Positions 7,591-16,470 of a stretch of DNA of 64,000 nucleotides are shown in pieces. Position 1 is the stretch's first letter. Each line of letters opens with the position of its first letter. Position numbers and translations under genes: made by a program. The notes below the pieces were generated by a model. It made no database searches, had not been told where the DNA came from, and saw only the letters and a list, made by a program, of their open reading frames with translations. Origin of the DNA: Bacillota bacterium (GTDB lineage Bacteria > Bacillota > Clostridia > Acetivibrionales > JANLFN01); the NCBI GenBank assembly GCA_023397675.1, contig JAEWTV010000139.1:124001-188000 (forward strand), written 5' to 3'.

Positions 7591-10500
7591 ATGGTTTCAT
7601 TTTATCTGACAAAAAAGTCAGGCTTCTTAAAGTGTTTTTTTTCATCTATATTGGTAATAACATTAATTCTTACCATTTCCCCATCACCTGCATTTGCTGC
7701 CGAGTCTACCCCGTTTGATAATTGGACAAAGACAAAGATTAACTTCACCGCTAATGCAGTAACTTATGGTAATGGTGCCTTTATTGCAGTAGGCAATGGT
7801 GGGAAAATAGCAACCTCGTCAGATGGAGGAGCCAGTTGGACTTATCAGACTCAAGGAACAGCAGATACTAATTTTACAGGGGTTACTTGTAATGGCAGCA
7901 CTATTGCTATATCAGGATATGAACAGATTTACACAGTTATAAAAAAGAAGAAATATTTTGATCATTATGACAGCATTATCCTAATTTCTACAGACAATGG
8001 AGCAACGTGGACAAAGCAAACTCCAAATTTTTCCCGAATACTATGTTCAATAACTTATATCAATGATACATTTGTAGTTTTAGGAGATGGTGGTTTGATT
8101 TTAACCTCCAAGGATGGAGGAACAACCTGGGTATCACAGACGTCAGGAGTAACTACCCAACTTAATGCAGTAACCTATGGTAATGGTAAATTTGTTGTAG
8201 TTGGAATAAACGGCACCATTTTAACATCAGAGGATGGCGTAACATGGACACAGCAGACTTCCGGCAATTCAAAATATCTATCGTCAGTGGCCTTTGGTAA
8301 CAACACCTTTGTTACAGGAGACTCATGGGGTAACTATTTGACATCGCCCGATGGAATTGCCTGGACATCTTATAAACTAAATACCGGAAATAGTGGATAT
8401 AACGATTCCAGTAGTGCTTTTAGCGCAATAGTTTATGGTAACAACTATTTCGTTGCGGTTGATGATAATGAGATGAGGATTCTTACTTCGACGAATGGAA
8501 TTGATTGGGTATCGCATGATACCGGTCATACTGCTTCCGAAGTCTATAACGACATTGCATACGGAGATTATGGCTTTTGCATTGTAGGTGATAAAATTTC
8601 ACGCAGAATCAGCTTTAAGCCGACCATTTCTATGCTCGACCGTGAATATGGACCGGAATCAGGCGGCACACCTGTTAAGATTCTTGGTACCAACCTGAAT
8701 TTAGTTAGCAAGGTTTATTTCAATGATACTGAAGCGTCCTTCACCTTGAATGAGGATAATTCCATTTCTGCAATATCTCCTGCAGGCACTGGTGAAGCTT
8801 GTGTAAGCATTGAAGGACCCGGATCATACAGCACGTACTATAAATACCCTTTCACCTATGGTGAAGCTGTTATAGACTTATCTGGAAGTACTGTTACCAC
8901 TGGTCAGACGGTTACTTTTACTGCAAAAACCTCAGGAATAGAACCTGTAGAATACTATTGGATAAAGGATTGCTATGGCATCGGGGATGATGAACATATT
9001 AAAGCCAGTATTAAATCACCTATCCTGACTATTGAAGGCACACAAGTATCAGACTCGGGAAAATATATATGTGTTGTATATACTGAAGAAGGCTATGTTG
9101 AGAGTCAGGAAGTAGTTCTTACGGTTAACCCAATAGGTGCAGTGATAGAATCATCTAATCGATCCTTTAATATCGATAAACCTTCAGATGTGGATACCGA
9201 CATTATATGGGGCGATGCTACCACAGTAACCAACTTGGTCTGCAATTCCAAGATATTGGTATCACCTGACGACTATATTATAGCTGGCAATAAATTAAAA
9301 ATTAAGAAGGAATTTTTAATCAGTTTGAGTCTTTTAGAAAATGCTACGGCAGATATTATAATTTCTTTTGATACCGGAAATAGTGCCACTCTAAAAGTAA
9401 CGGCAGTAAAGAAATATTCACTTTCTGTCAATGCAGGTGTTGGAGGCAGTGTAACAACAGGCAGCAGCGGTGATTATAAGGCCGGTACTCCTATTGCCAT
9501 TAAAGCTTCTCCATCACCCGGATATATTTTCAATGGGTGGACATCCACAGGTGGTGGAACTTTTGTCAATGCTTCAAAGGAAGATACAATCTATACTATG
9601 CCCTCAAATGAGGCTGCTATTACTGCCAATTTCACATATGCCGGAAGTCCTGGGGACAATGGCGGAGGCGGAGGAATAGACACTCCTGTTATTATTCCTC
9701 CTGTGCAGGAACCGAAGGTAGAAACAAGAGTTTCAGGAAATACAATAACCGCTTCAACAGCCACTTCAGCAGCTGTTGATAGTAAAGGTAAGGCGAAGGC
9801 TGAAGTAACACAGGAACAAGTCAGTAAAGCTGTAAATAAGGCAGCGGAGGAAGCAACAAAACAGGGAGCTAATAAGCAAGCAGTACTAGAAATCAAGGTG
9901 GAAGCGGAAACGGATGCAAAGGCTGTTGAAACAAGCCTTCCCAAGACAGCGGTGGATACAATTGCAGACAGCAAAACTAATGCTTTAACTATAGCTACTC
10001 CTATAGCTGACATCACCTTTGATGATAAATCACTCAAAACCATAGCAGGGCAAGCTACAGAAGATCTAAAGATTTCAGCAGTAAAGGTTGAAACTGCAGC
10101 TCTTAGTGAAGATACAAGGCAGCTTGTAGGTGACAGACCGGTATACAATTTCAGTGTTACCAGTGGAAACAATACAATATCGCAATTCGGAGGCAGTATA
10201 ACGGTAGCAGTACCATATACGCCAAAGCCTGGTGAGGATACAGATGCTGTAGTTATTTATTACATAAATGCACAGGGTAAGCCCGAGATTGTAAGCAACT
10301 GCAAATATGATGCAGTAACAGGCACAGTCAGCTTTACTACAAACCACTTCTCACAATATGCAGTAGGCTACAACAAGGTAAGCTTCAAGGATGTTCCGCA
10401 AGATGCATGGTATAGCAGTGCAGTAAGATTCATAGCAGCGAGGGGTATTTCTACAGGAACAGGAAATGGAAATTTTGCACCTGCAGCAAAGCTTACAAGA

Positions 10501-10923
10501 GGTGAATTCCTTGTCATGATGATGAGGGCATATGGTATTGAGCCGAGCACCGATTCTCCCAATAATTTTTCGGATGCAGGAAACACCTTCTATACAGGCT
10601 ACCTGGCCAAAGCAAAGCAACTCGGTATAACCGGTGGTGTAGGAAACAACATGTTTGCACCAAACAAGGAAATAACAAGGCAGGAAATGTTTACCCTGCT
10701 ATACAATACGTTGAAAGTAGCGGGTAATCTGCCTGAAGGTAATTCTGGAAAACAGTTAACATCCTTTACTGATGCCGGACAGATTGCATCCTGGGCAAAG
10801 GATTCAGTGGCTCTGTTAGTTGAAACAGGAATTATCAGCGGAAACGGCAGTATGATATCTCCATTGAACACTGTAACAAGAGGTGAAATGGCTCAGGTAC
10901 TATACAATCTTCTGTTAAAGTAG
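7591..10923 (+). CDS. large SLH-anchored surface protein with Asp-box propeller, TIG, Ig, X2 and InlB-type repeats
   Basis: This 1110-aa protein begins with a signal peptide (cleavage probably after PSPAFAA, residue ~32). Residues ~45-335 contain six or seven repeats with Asp-box motifs (SSDGGASWT, STDNGATWT, SKDGGTTW, SEDGVTW) and GNG.F.AVG strands, suggesting a beta-propeller. An IPT/TIG-like domain (~345-425), an Ig-like domain (~430-510, with DSGKYICVVY), a CBM_X2-like module (~515-607, with DDYIIAGNKLKIKKEFL) and an InlB B-repeat-like domain (~608-685, with GYIFNGW) follow. Then come a Gly-rich hinge, an Ala/Lys-rich region and a beta domain, and three SLH repeats (~928-1110) tether it to the wall. 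It has no enzyme active site I can name; binding or adhesion is likely. An AAAGGAG site precedes the ATG. Confidence 0.88.
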   Translation: MVSFYLTKKSGFLKCFFSSILVITLILTISPSPAFAAESTPFDNWTKTKINFTANAVTYGNGAFIAVGNGGKIATSSDGGASWTYQTQGTADTNFTGVTCNGSTIAISGYEQIYTVIKKKKYFDHYDSIILISTDNGATWTKQTPNFSRILCSITYINDTFVVLGDGGLILTSKDGGTTWVSQTSGVTTQLNAVTYGNGKFVVVGINGTILTSEDGVTWTQQTSGNSKYLSSVAFGNNTFVTGDSWGNYLTSPDGIAWTSYKLNTGNSGYNDSSSAFSAIVYGNNYFVAVDDNEMRILTSTNGIDWVSHDTGHTASEVYNDIAYGDYGFCIVGDKISRRISFKPTISMLDREYGPESGGTPVKILGTNLNLVSKVYFNDTEASFTLNEDNSISAISPAGTGEACVSIEGPGSYSTYYKYPFTYGEAVIDLSGSTVTTGQTVTFTAKTSGIEPVEYYWIKDCYGIGDDEHIKASIKSPILTIEGTQVSDSGKYICVVYTEEGYVESQEVVLTVNPIGAVIESSNRSFNIDKPSDVDTDIIWGDATTVTNLVCNSKILVSPDDYIIAGNKLKIKKEFLISLSLLENATADIIISFDTGNSATLKVTAVKKYSLSVNAGVGGSVTTGSSGDYKAGTPIAIKASPSPGYIFNGWTSTGGGTFVNASKEDTIYTMPSNEAAITANFTYAGSPGDNGGGGGIDTPVIIPPVQEPKVETRVSGNTITASTATSAAVDSKGKAKAEVTQEQVSKAVNKAAEEATKQGANKQAVLEIKVEAETDAKAVETSLPKTAVDTIADSKTNALTIATPIADITFDDKSLKTIAGQATEDLKISAVKVETAALSEDTRQLVGDRPVYNFSVTSGNNTISQFGGSITVAVPYTPKPGEDTDAVVIYYINAQGKPEIVSNCKYDAVTGTVSFTTNHFSQYAVGYNKVSFKDVPQDAWYSSAVRFIAARGISTGTGNGNFAPAAKLTRGEFLVMMMRAYGIEPSTDSPNNFSDAGNTFYTGYLAKAKQLGITGGVGNNMFAPNKEITRQEMFTLLYNTLKVAGNLPEGNSGKQLTSFTDAGQIASWAKDSVALLVETGIISGNGSMISPLNTVTRGEMAQVLYNLLLK

Positions 10924-10971
10924 GCCTGGTTTTCCTGGATAAGACTTCGCTATTAAAAAAATTAATACAAA

Positions 10972-11015
10972 AAAGATGCTGTCAAAACTAATGGTTTTAG
11001 ACGGCATCTTTTTTT
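10972..11015 (+). terminator. strong intrinsic terminator after the SLH gene
   Basis: AAAGATGCTGTC pairs with GACGGCATCTTT (one G-T pair), and a run of seven T follows. Confidence 0.85.
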
Positions 11016-11110
11016 CCAATACAAACCGTAGTAAATGTTAAACTATTGACGACCATTCTAAAATGTAATAAAGCGAGATTACCAAGTCATGAGCTATTTA
11101 AATTATATTA

Positions 11111-11147
11111 AGAATGCAGAATGTACTTAATTAAGACATCCTGCATC
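11111..11147. terminator. hairpin at the 3' end of the minus-strand gene
   Basis: GAATGCAGAATG pairs with CATCCTGCATC with one mismatch, 18 bases beyond the stop of the small membrane protein gene at 11165 (minus strand). The T-rich flank on the minus strand is short, so termination is plausible but not certain. Confidence 0.45.
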
Positions 11148-11164
11148 TTCTTCTATTTCAAAAA

Positions 11165-11353
11165 TTAATGTTTTAAAAAAAGTAAAACGACAGCAATTAT
11201 TGATACTATAATGGATGCCAATCCAAACTGGAAATGAAAAGTGTGGGCACCCGGTTCGTTTGTCGGATGCGACTTAAGCCATAATCCGCATAACAGCATA
11301 AGCAGGTTCAGAATTATAGAAAAAATGCCAACCACTTTTATTAAAATATTCAT
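11165..11353 (-). CDS. small membrane protein, 62 aa
   Basis: I chose the ATG at 11353, which follows a strong AAGGGGGG site; the longer frame starts inside the region upstream. The protein has two transmembrane segments (residues ~4-24 and ~41-58) joined by a short polar loop with HPTNEPGAHTFHFQFG. It lies 19 bp downstream of the ferredoxin-nitroreductase gene on the same strand, so it probably shares its transcript. The loop could bind a metal through its His residues, but this is speculation. No family recognised. Confidence 0.65.
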   Translation of the reverse strand: MNILIKVVGIFSIILNLLMLLCGLWLKSHPTNEPGAHTFHFQFGLASIIVSIIAVVLLFLKH

Positions 11354-11372
11354 TAGTTTATACCCCCCTTCC

Positions 11373-12251
11373 TTAAAGCCATTGTATTGTCTTTTCTTTT
11401 TTTGGTGCAATTCTAAGATGATTTACAGCAGGGTATCCAAGTATGACAACTGCATAAACCTGTTCGTTTTTAGAAAGGTTAAGAACTTTCTTGCAGCGGC
11501 TGCTTGAATTTATAGCATTTTGTGCCAGAGTAACAAAGCATGAACCAAGGCCTTTAGCTTGTGCTAACATAGTGATATTGTATCCAGCTAGAATGCAGTC
11601 TTCCTTCGGAGTAGGAATGATTGCTTTGGAATGAAGAATTACTATGTCTGGAGCATTCCTGAAAAATACATCTTCTTTATTATGCAGTTGTTCAACAAGT
11701 TTGCTTATCCGGATTCTGTATTCCCTATCCCTTAAAAACCCTCTGGCAAGGCCGTTTACAAAGGGTTTAGCCAAATTCCTCAGAAAGATATTGTTTAAAA
11801 GCATGCTTCTCTTCTCATAAATATGCTCAAGCTCCTTCTTAAGGCTTTTAGTAACCTCCGAATCACCTTTTAAAACTGTAAATTCATATGAGTGAGCATT
11901 TCCACCGGAAGGAATATATCTGGCGAAACTTAGTAGTTCTTCAATAAGTGAATTGTCAATCTGTTTTTGCTTAAAACTGCGGATGCTGCGGCGGTACCCA
12001 AGAAAATTTAAAAGGTTTTCGCTTGTGATTTCCTGCAGCTTTGCCCGGTTAAACAAGGGAGCACTGCTGCCATCACAGGTATGGATAGCGCCACTGGGGC
12101 ATATTGTGTAACAGTGGTAACATCTGCTGCAGTCAGGGTTATCCGGTACAACGCGTTTCAACTGCTGTTTACCCTCATGGTGGCCGCATTCCTGCATGCA
12201 TAAGCCGCAATTTATACAGAGACTCTCATCAATTGTAAAGTTTACAGACAT
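11373..12251 (-). CDS. ferredoxin-nitroreductase fusion protein
   Basis: The 292-aa protein has an N-terminal dicluster ferredoxin domain (Cys12, 15, 18, 22 and Cys41, 44, 47, 51) and a nitroreductase fold (residues ~75-285) with the FMN-contact pattern YRRSIRSFK near the start and GLGSCFVTLAQNA near the end. The family transfers electrons from ferredoxin through FMN to nitro compounds, quinones or unknown substrates in the cytoplasm; the substrate here is unknown. A GGGGTC site precedes the ATG. It lies 68 bp downstream of an ECF sigma factor gene on the same strand, so it may be part of that factor's regulon. Confidence 0.85.
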   Translation of the reverse strand: MSVNFTIDESLCINCGLCMQECGHHEGKQQLKRVVPDNPDCSRCYHCYTICPSGAIHTCDGSSAPLFNRAKLQEITSENLLNFLGYRRSIRSFKQKQIDNSLIEELLSFARYIPSGGNAHSYEFTVLKGDSEVTKSLKKELEHIYEKRSMLLNNIFLRNLAKPFVNGLARGFLRDREYRIRISKLVEQLHNKEDVFFRNAPDIVILHSKAIIPTPKEDCILAGYNITMLAQAKGLGSCFVTLAQNAINSSSRCKKVLNLSKNEQVYAVVILGYPAVNHLRIAPKKEKTIQWL

Positions 12252-12319
12252 AAAAAGACCCCGTTTTTTTAATCTTTTAATTTATTAGATAATAAAAACG
12301 AAGGAAAGTTACGCTTGAA

Positions 12320-13111
12320 CTATATTATTTTTAAATTTTTTATTGAATTGATGTCTATTTTGTGAGAAAGCATTGGGAAATGTTCAAACAATTCTTCAAT
12401 GGAGCGGCTGGCAGTTGATTTTATTTCATCCTGGCTAATCAGACCAGTTTCATAAGCCTGCTGTTTTGTTCTATTCAACAACTCCTGATCAATTTCAAGA
12501 ATATGTTCTAATTTTCTTTTGCAGCACAAGTCGGTTTTTTCGTTATACCATCGACAGGTAGGTTTTTTTTCTTCAATTAGCCTGACTAGATTGCTTTTTG
12601 CCCGGTGGAGTCTTGCCTTCACTATACTTCCACTTGTACCTAAAATTTCTGCAATATCTTTATAGGAGAGTTCCAATATATGACGTAAAATATAGGCTAT
12701 ACGTTGGTTTCCCGGCAGTTCAAAAACGATAAACTGATAGCAGAACTGCCGAATTTCTCTTAATAGCTCCGCTGTAATGGAGGAGTCTTCGGGGTGGCTA
12801 AACCATTTATCAGATTGGCTGGTAATACTTGCCCCTCGAGCATTTATCAGTTCTTCATGAGGTAGTAGAATTACTTTTGAATTTTTCTTCTTTGTTTGCA
12901 GGCAGTTGTTTAAGGCGATTTTATAAATCCATGTGTAAATAGTGCTTTCTTCCCGAAAATCATCCAGACTCCTATAAATTTGCAGAAAGGTATCCTGAAC
13001 TATATTTTCGGAATCCTCTTTGCTTCCAGTAATTCGAAAAGCCAGGTTATAAACCTTTTTACTATATAAATTAAAAAGTTCATCAAAATCCATTTTCATT
13101 TTATTAACCAT
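12320..13111 (-). CDS. ECF-type RNA polymerase sigma factor with Cys-containing C-terminal extension
   Basis: Region 2 (DFDELFNLYSKKVYNLAFR, then DTFLQIYRSL and TWIYKIALNNCL) binds the -10 element. Region 4 (SYKDIAEILGTSGSIVKARL) is the -35-binding HTH. After it come about 85 extra residues with a Cys group (CRWYNEKTDLCCKRK). ECF factors usually pair with an adjacent anti-sigma gene; none is here, so the extension may regulate activity, perhaps by redox or metal. The start is uncertain. I list the ATG at 13111; a GTG at 13126 and ATGs at 13099 and 13093 also fit, and none has a good ribosome binding site. The ferredoxin-nitroreductase gene follows. Confidence 0.82.
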   Translation of the reverse strand: MVNKMKMDFDELFNLYSKKVYNLAFRITGSKEDSENIVQDTFLQIYRSLDDFREESTIYTWIYKIALNNCLQTKKKNSKVILLPHEELINARGASITSQSDKWFSHPEDSSITAELLREIRQFCYQFIVFELPGNQRIAYILRHILELSYKDIAEILGTSGSIVKARLHRAKSNLVRLIEEKKPTCRWYNEKTDLCCKRKLEHILEIDQELLNRTKQQAYETGLISQDEIKSTASRSIEELFEHFPMLSHKIDINSIKNLKII

Positions 13112-13397
13112 TCTTTTTATAATCACTGAAGAGATTTTTTTTCTGTTAGAGGCTTTTTCACCTGCTTTTGAAGAAAGCGGGTACTTACATAATTATTATA
13201 TGCAAATATAAATATGGTTTCAATGATAAAAGTGTTATGTTCATAGGACAAGAAAAAAGTATCATTATTGTTTCTTGTAAACATTTACATTCATTGTATT
13301 GAAATTATATTCTGAGAAATATGTAGCATTATGCGCGTTAACGTATTATATTTTATATGTATAGGTGTGTCATTTATTATTCTAAGGGGTCAAACGT

Positions 13398-14336
13398 ATG
13401 GAATACATTACAGTAAAAGAAGCTGCTAAAAAGTGGGGTATCTCCATAAGACGCGTACAATATATTTGTAATCATGATATGATACCTGGTGCTGTTAGAT
13501 TTGGAAAGGCATGGGGTATACCCAGGGATTCAGGTAAGCCCAAGGATGGCAGGTACAGTAAAAATACACAAAGGGTAAATGGTACTGGGGAAACTTCTAA
13601 GAAATTAAATGAGAATGAAGAAATGTTTTCAAAGATTATCGAATTCTTCCCCTATCCAATTCAAGTATATACACCGGATGGTACATTGATTTTAACCAAC
13701 GAAGCTTGCCTGAGGGTAATGCATCTTCCATCGAAAGAGCAAATTATAGGAAAGTTTAATGTATTGGCGGACCCTATAATTAAAGCTTGGGGTAATGGTG
13801 TTTGTGAACAAATTGCAAAGTCTTTTGAAGGTGAAACAGTACTTTTTCATGACTTGCAGATGCCAATTCAAGGGATTATCAATCGATTTGAAACAAATGA
13901 ATTGTGCTTTGACAGCAGTTTCCAAAATATTACCTGCTTTCCGGTATATGATGAGAATTCAAAACTTGTTTTTGTTGTACATATGTTTGTTACTTCCAAG
14001 TTATATAACGGAAGACAAGAGATGGTAAAGGCAAAAGAGTATATAGAGGCCCATTGGTTGGAAGACTTTGATCTGAACAAGGCTGCTTTGTCTGTAAATT
14101 TGAGCAGACATCACTTCTCGAGGCTTTTTAAGAGGTATACATCAATGACCCCGTTTAGCTACTATCAGGAAATCAAGATAAACCGGCTGAAAGAAAAACT
14201 TTGCGACAGTAAACTTTCTATCAGTGAAGCTTTTTCCGTCTGCGGAGTAGATTACAACGGCAACTATGCCAGATTGTTTAAGGAAAAGGTAGGGATGACA
14301 CCATCCCAATACAGAAAAACTGTTGAACAAAAGTAA
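13398..14336 (+). CDS. AraC-family regulator with N-terminal excisionase-type HTH and PAS-like sensor
   Basis: This 312-aa protein joins three parts. Residues ~1-45 (ITVKEAAKKWGISIRRVQY, then GAVRFGKAWGIPRD) resemble the small HTH of excisionase/MerR-type proteins. Residues ~75-205 look like a PAS fold (FPYPIQVYTPDGTLILTNEA), a usual site for small-molecule or redox sensing. Residues ~212-310 are an AraC DNA-binding domain with two HTHs (LSRHHFSRLFKRYTSMTPF and NYARLFKEKVGMTPSQYR). An AAGGGG site precedes the ATG. It is divergent from the ECF sigma gene and lies upstream of an SLH gene separated by a terminator. The target is unknown. Confidence 0.82.
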   Translation: MEYITVKEAAKKWGISIRRVQYICNHDMIPGAVRFGKAWGIPRDSGKPKDGRYSKNTQRVNGTGETSKKLNENEEMFSKIIEFFPYPIQVYTPDGTLILTNEACLRVMHLPSKEQIIGKFNVLADPIIKAWGNGVCEQIAKSFEGETVLFHDLQMPIQGIINRFETNELCFDSSFQNITCFPVYDENSKLVFVVHMFVTSKLYNGRQEMVKAKEYIEAHWLEDFDLNKAALSVNLSRHHFSRLFKRYTSMTPFSYYQEIKINRLKEKLCDSKLSISEAFSVCGVDYNGNYARLFKEKVGMTPSQYRKTVEQK

Positions 14337-14352
14337 TATAAAGATGTATCAC

Positions 14353-14387
14353 AGGCTTCCTAGTTTAAACGCCAGGAGGCTTTTTTT
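14353..14387 (+). terminator. intrinsic terminator after the AraC-type gene
   Basis: AGGCTTCCT pairs with AGGAGGCTT (with G-T wobbles) and seven T follow. The rest of the 309-bp gap up to 14645 is A/T-rich. I see only a short GCA-AAGAAT/ATTCTT-TGC hairpin near 14582-14608 and no clear promoter. Confidence 0.7.
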
Positions 14388-14645
14388 ATATAAATATGAT
14401 TTTAAAAAGTAAGAATTAAATCTGTAGCACATGGTAATATCTGCAATTAAACCGTCATAGCGATTATATTTAACAAAGCAAAATGTGTACTAAACTTGGT
14501 GTATTTGTTGATATTAGTAATACCATTTAATGGATAACATAAGAGCGGGAGCATATTTTTATGAGCCTGTAATACTGATAAAGCAAAAGAATTATTATTC
14601 TTCTGCTTCGTCAATTTATACATTTGTAATTAGGGGGAGAATAAC

Positions 14646-16190
14646 ATGAAACGTAAAATTATTATAATGTTGCTGTTGGTTTGTATTACTTTAAACCTTA
14701 TGTCTACGGCAGCACTGGCGGAGTACTCACTGCCCACAAGTTTTGGTACACCAACTGGGTTGTCAGTCTCATACTATGAAGCACATGATGGCAATTATGC
14801 AGGCTTTTATGCTACAGTTACAGCTTCCAATGACCTCCGGGCCTTTGTCGATGATGTTGGAGCAGATAATTCTAACTTTGCAGGTGCAGGGTACTCTCTG
14901 AATGAAATTGCACTCCAGCTCGATTACAAGACGGCAGGAGGAGATTGGCATGCAAATGATGACTGGAATACTAACTTTACACTCTATAAAAGTGGTATCC
15001 GAATTCAGAAAGGAGTTTACACCACATCTACCTCGTATACAGCTGATCAAATCCAGCAAATAACACCGAACGAGAAGATTCCTGAAAGCACTACCTACTT
15101 TGACTCTAATACCTGGCAGTTCCGTGCACGCTTCATGGTAGTGTCACAGGACAAGGACGGCACCTACTACACCGCTCTGTCTCCCTGGTCTGTGCCATTC
15201 TCATTCAGCAATAATAAGATTGTAGAAGATCCGGAAAAGCTTATTAACCATGCTCCAGTTTTAAAAACAGCTTCGGTTAGGACTTATTCTGATGGCAGGC
15301 CATATCTACAAGTGGTTTCAGAGACGCCTCACACCGACCTGACACACTTAAATTCAATAACAGCTAACAGTGTTAATACTGAAGTCTGGATTAAGGTTGG
15401 CAGTGGTGAATGGAAGCTTTGTTATTTTGACGGAAACTTTGTAGAGGAGTTTAATGTGGATGCAATCATCGGTTATTTCGGAGGTTTGGATAACTATGAT
15501 GCTGCTGTTTACCAAGCGAAGATGCGATATAAATTTGATTATGCACACTTCCCCGAAGCAGGTAAATCCGGTATTATATATAGCCCATTTTCCAATGTTA
15601 TCTCACATGGTATAGGTCCCTATTCAAATGCATCAAGCTGGGCTAAGGGAGAACTTGATAAGGCAGATTCCTATGGAATTATTCCTAATATCCTTAAGGG
15701 TGCAGATATGACAAAGCCCATAACCCGTGAAGAGTTTTGTGAGCTTGCAGTGCTGCTTTATGAAAAGACTACAGGCAAAACAAGTGACGCTGTATCTCCG
15801 AATCCATTCAATGATACGACAAACCCGCAAATATTAAAAGCGTATAAACTAGGAATTACTTCGGGTACTTCTGGAACTACCTTTAGCCCTCAAACACTTA
15901 TAAACCGGGAACAATGTGCCTCTATGCTTTTTAGAACGATAAAAGCCATTAATCCTGGCGGAGATTATAGCATAGCAGGGGTTAAGGACTTTCCAGACCA
16001 GAAGTATATATCCGGTTGGGCAGTAGAGTCCACAAAATATATGTCCAAGATTGGAATCGTTTCAGGTGATTCAAATGGTAATTTTATGCCTAAAGCTACT
16101 ACAACGGTGCAGCAAGCTACCGGATATGGCATGGCAACAAGAGAACAGGCAATAGCAATGTCCGTTCGGACTTTCGAGAAGATGAAATAA
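14646..16190 (+). CDS. SLH-domain surface protein, 514 aa
   Basis: A signal peptide (residues ~1-26, ending TAALAEY) is followed by ~300 residues of beta-rich sequence without a recognised family. About 190 C-terminal residues then form SLH repeats (LKAYKLGITSGT...FSPQTLINREQCASML). The C-terminal half is closely similar to the truncated protein at 2-982, and their pre-SLH regions are also alike (both with SNAS.WAK before the first repeat), so this is a paralogous pair about 14 kb apart. It is exported and wall-bound; its ligand is unknown. A GGGGGAG site precedes the ATG. A terminator follows at 16291. Confidence 0.87.
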   Translation: MKRKIIIMLLLVCITLNLMSTAALAEYSLPTSFGTPTGLSVSYYEAHDGNYAGFYATVTASNDLRAFVDDVGADNSNFAGAGYSLNEIALQLDYKTAGGDWHANDDWNTNFTLYKSGIRIQKGVYTTSTSYTADQIQQITPNEKIPESTTYFDSNTWQFRARFMVVSQDKDGTYYTALSPWSVPFSFSNNKIVEDPEKLINHAPVLKTASVRTYSDGRPYLQVVSETPHTDLTHLNSITANSVNTEVWIKVGSGEWKLCYFDGNFVEEFNVDAIIGYFGGLDNYDAAVYQAKMRYKFDYAHFPEAGKSGIIYSPFSNVISHGIGPYSNASSWAKGELDKADSYGIIPNILKGADMTKPITREEFCELAVLLYEKTTGKTSDAVSPNPFNDTTNPQILKAYKLGITSGTSGTTFSPQTLINREQCASMLFRTIKAINPGGDYSIAGVKDFPDQKYISGWAVESTKYMSKIGIVSGDSNGNFMPKATTTVQQATGYGMATREQAIAMSVRTFEKMK

Positions 16191-16290
16191 GAAGTTTCTA
16201 GGAAATAGCCTCAAATCAATAGGCAGCTGCTGGTAAAGACAACTACAAGTTAGCAAAATAAGTTTTACTGCTAAGCATAAAATTTCTAAT

Positions 16291-16325
16291 AAACCGGCAA
16301 GGTCAAAACCTATGCCGGTTTATTT
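16291..16325 (+). terminator. intrinsic terminator after the SLH gene
   Basis: AAACCGGCA pairs with TGCCGGTTT, with inner AGG/CCT pairing. The T-run is short (TTTATTT). Confidence 0.7.
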
Positions 16326-16470
16326 AAGTTAGGCCTAATAAGAAGTAGCACAATCCTACTATTCGTACTGTGATTACTACATTATGGTTATTGTAATATT
16401 CTGCAGTGTTCATGAATAAAGACTTAAATAACTTATAATTATTTACCAATTAGTTTAGGAGGGATATGTT

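Noticed and set aside
9591..10172. A 193-codon minus-strand frame in the 1110-aa SLH gene.
   Set aside because: Low-complexity Ala/Val/Ser composition arises from the Ala/Lys-rich coding region on the plus strand.
14480..14510. A third copy of the lux-box-like dyad before the SLH gene at 14646 (TGTAC...GGTGTA).
   Set aside because: The half sites are eight bases apart instead of four and one is imperfect; no -10 lies at the fixed distance.
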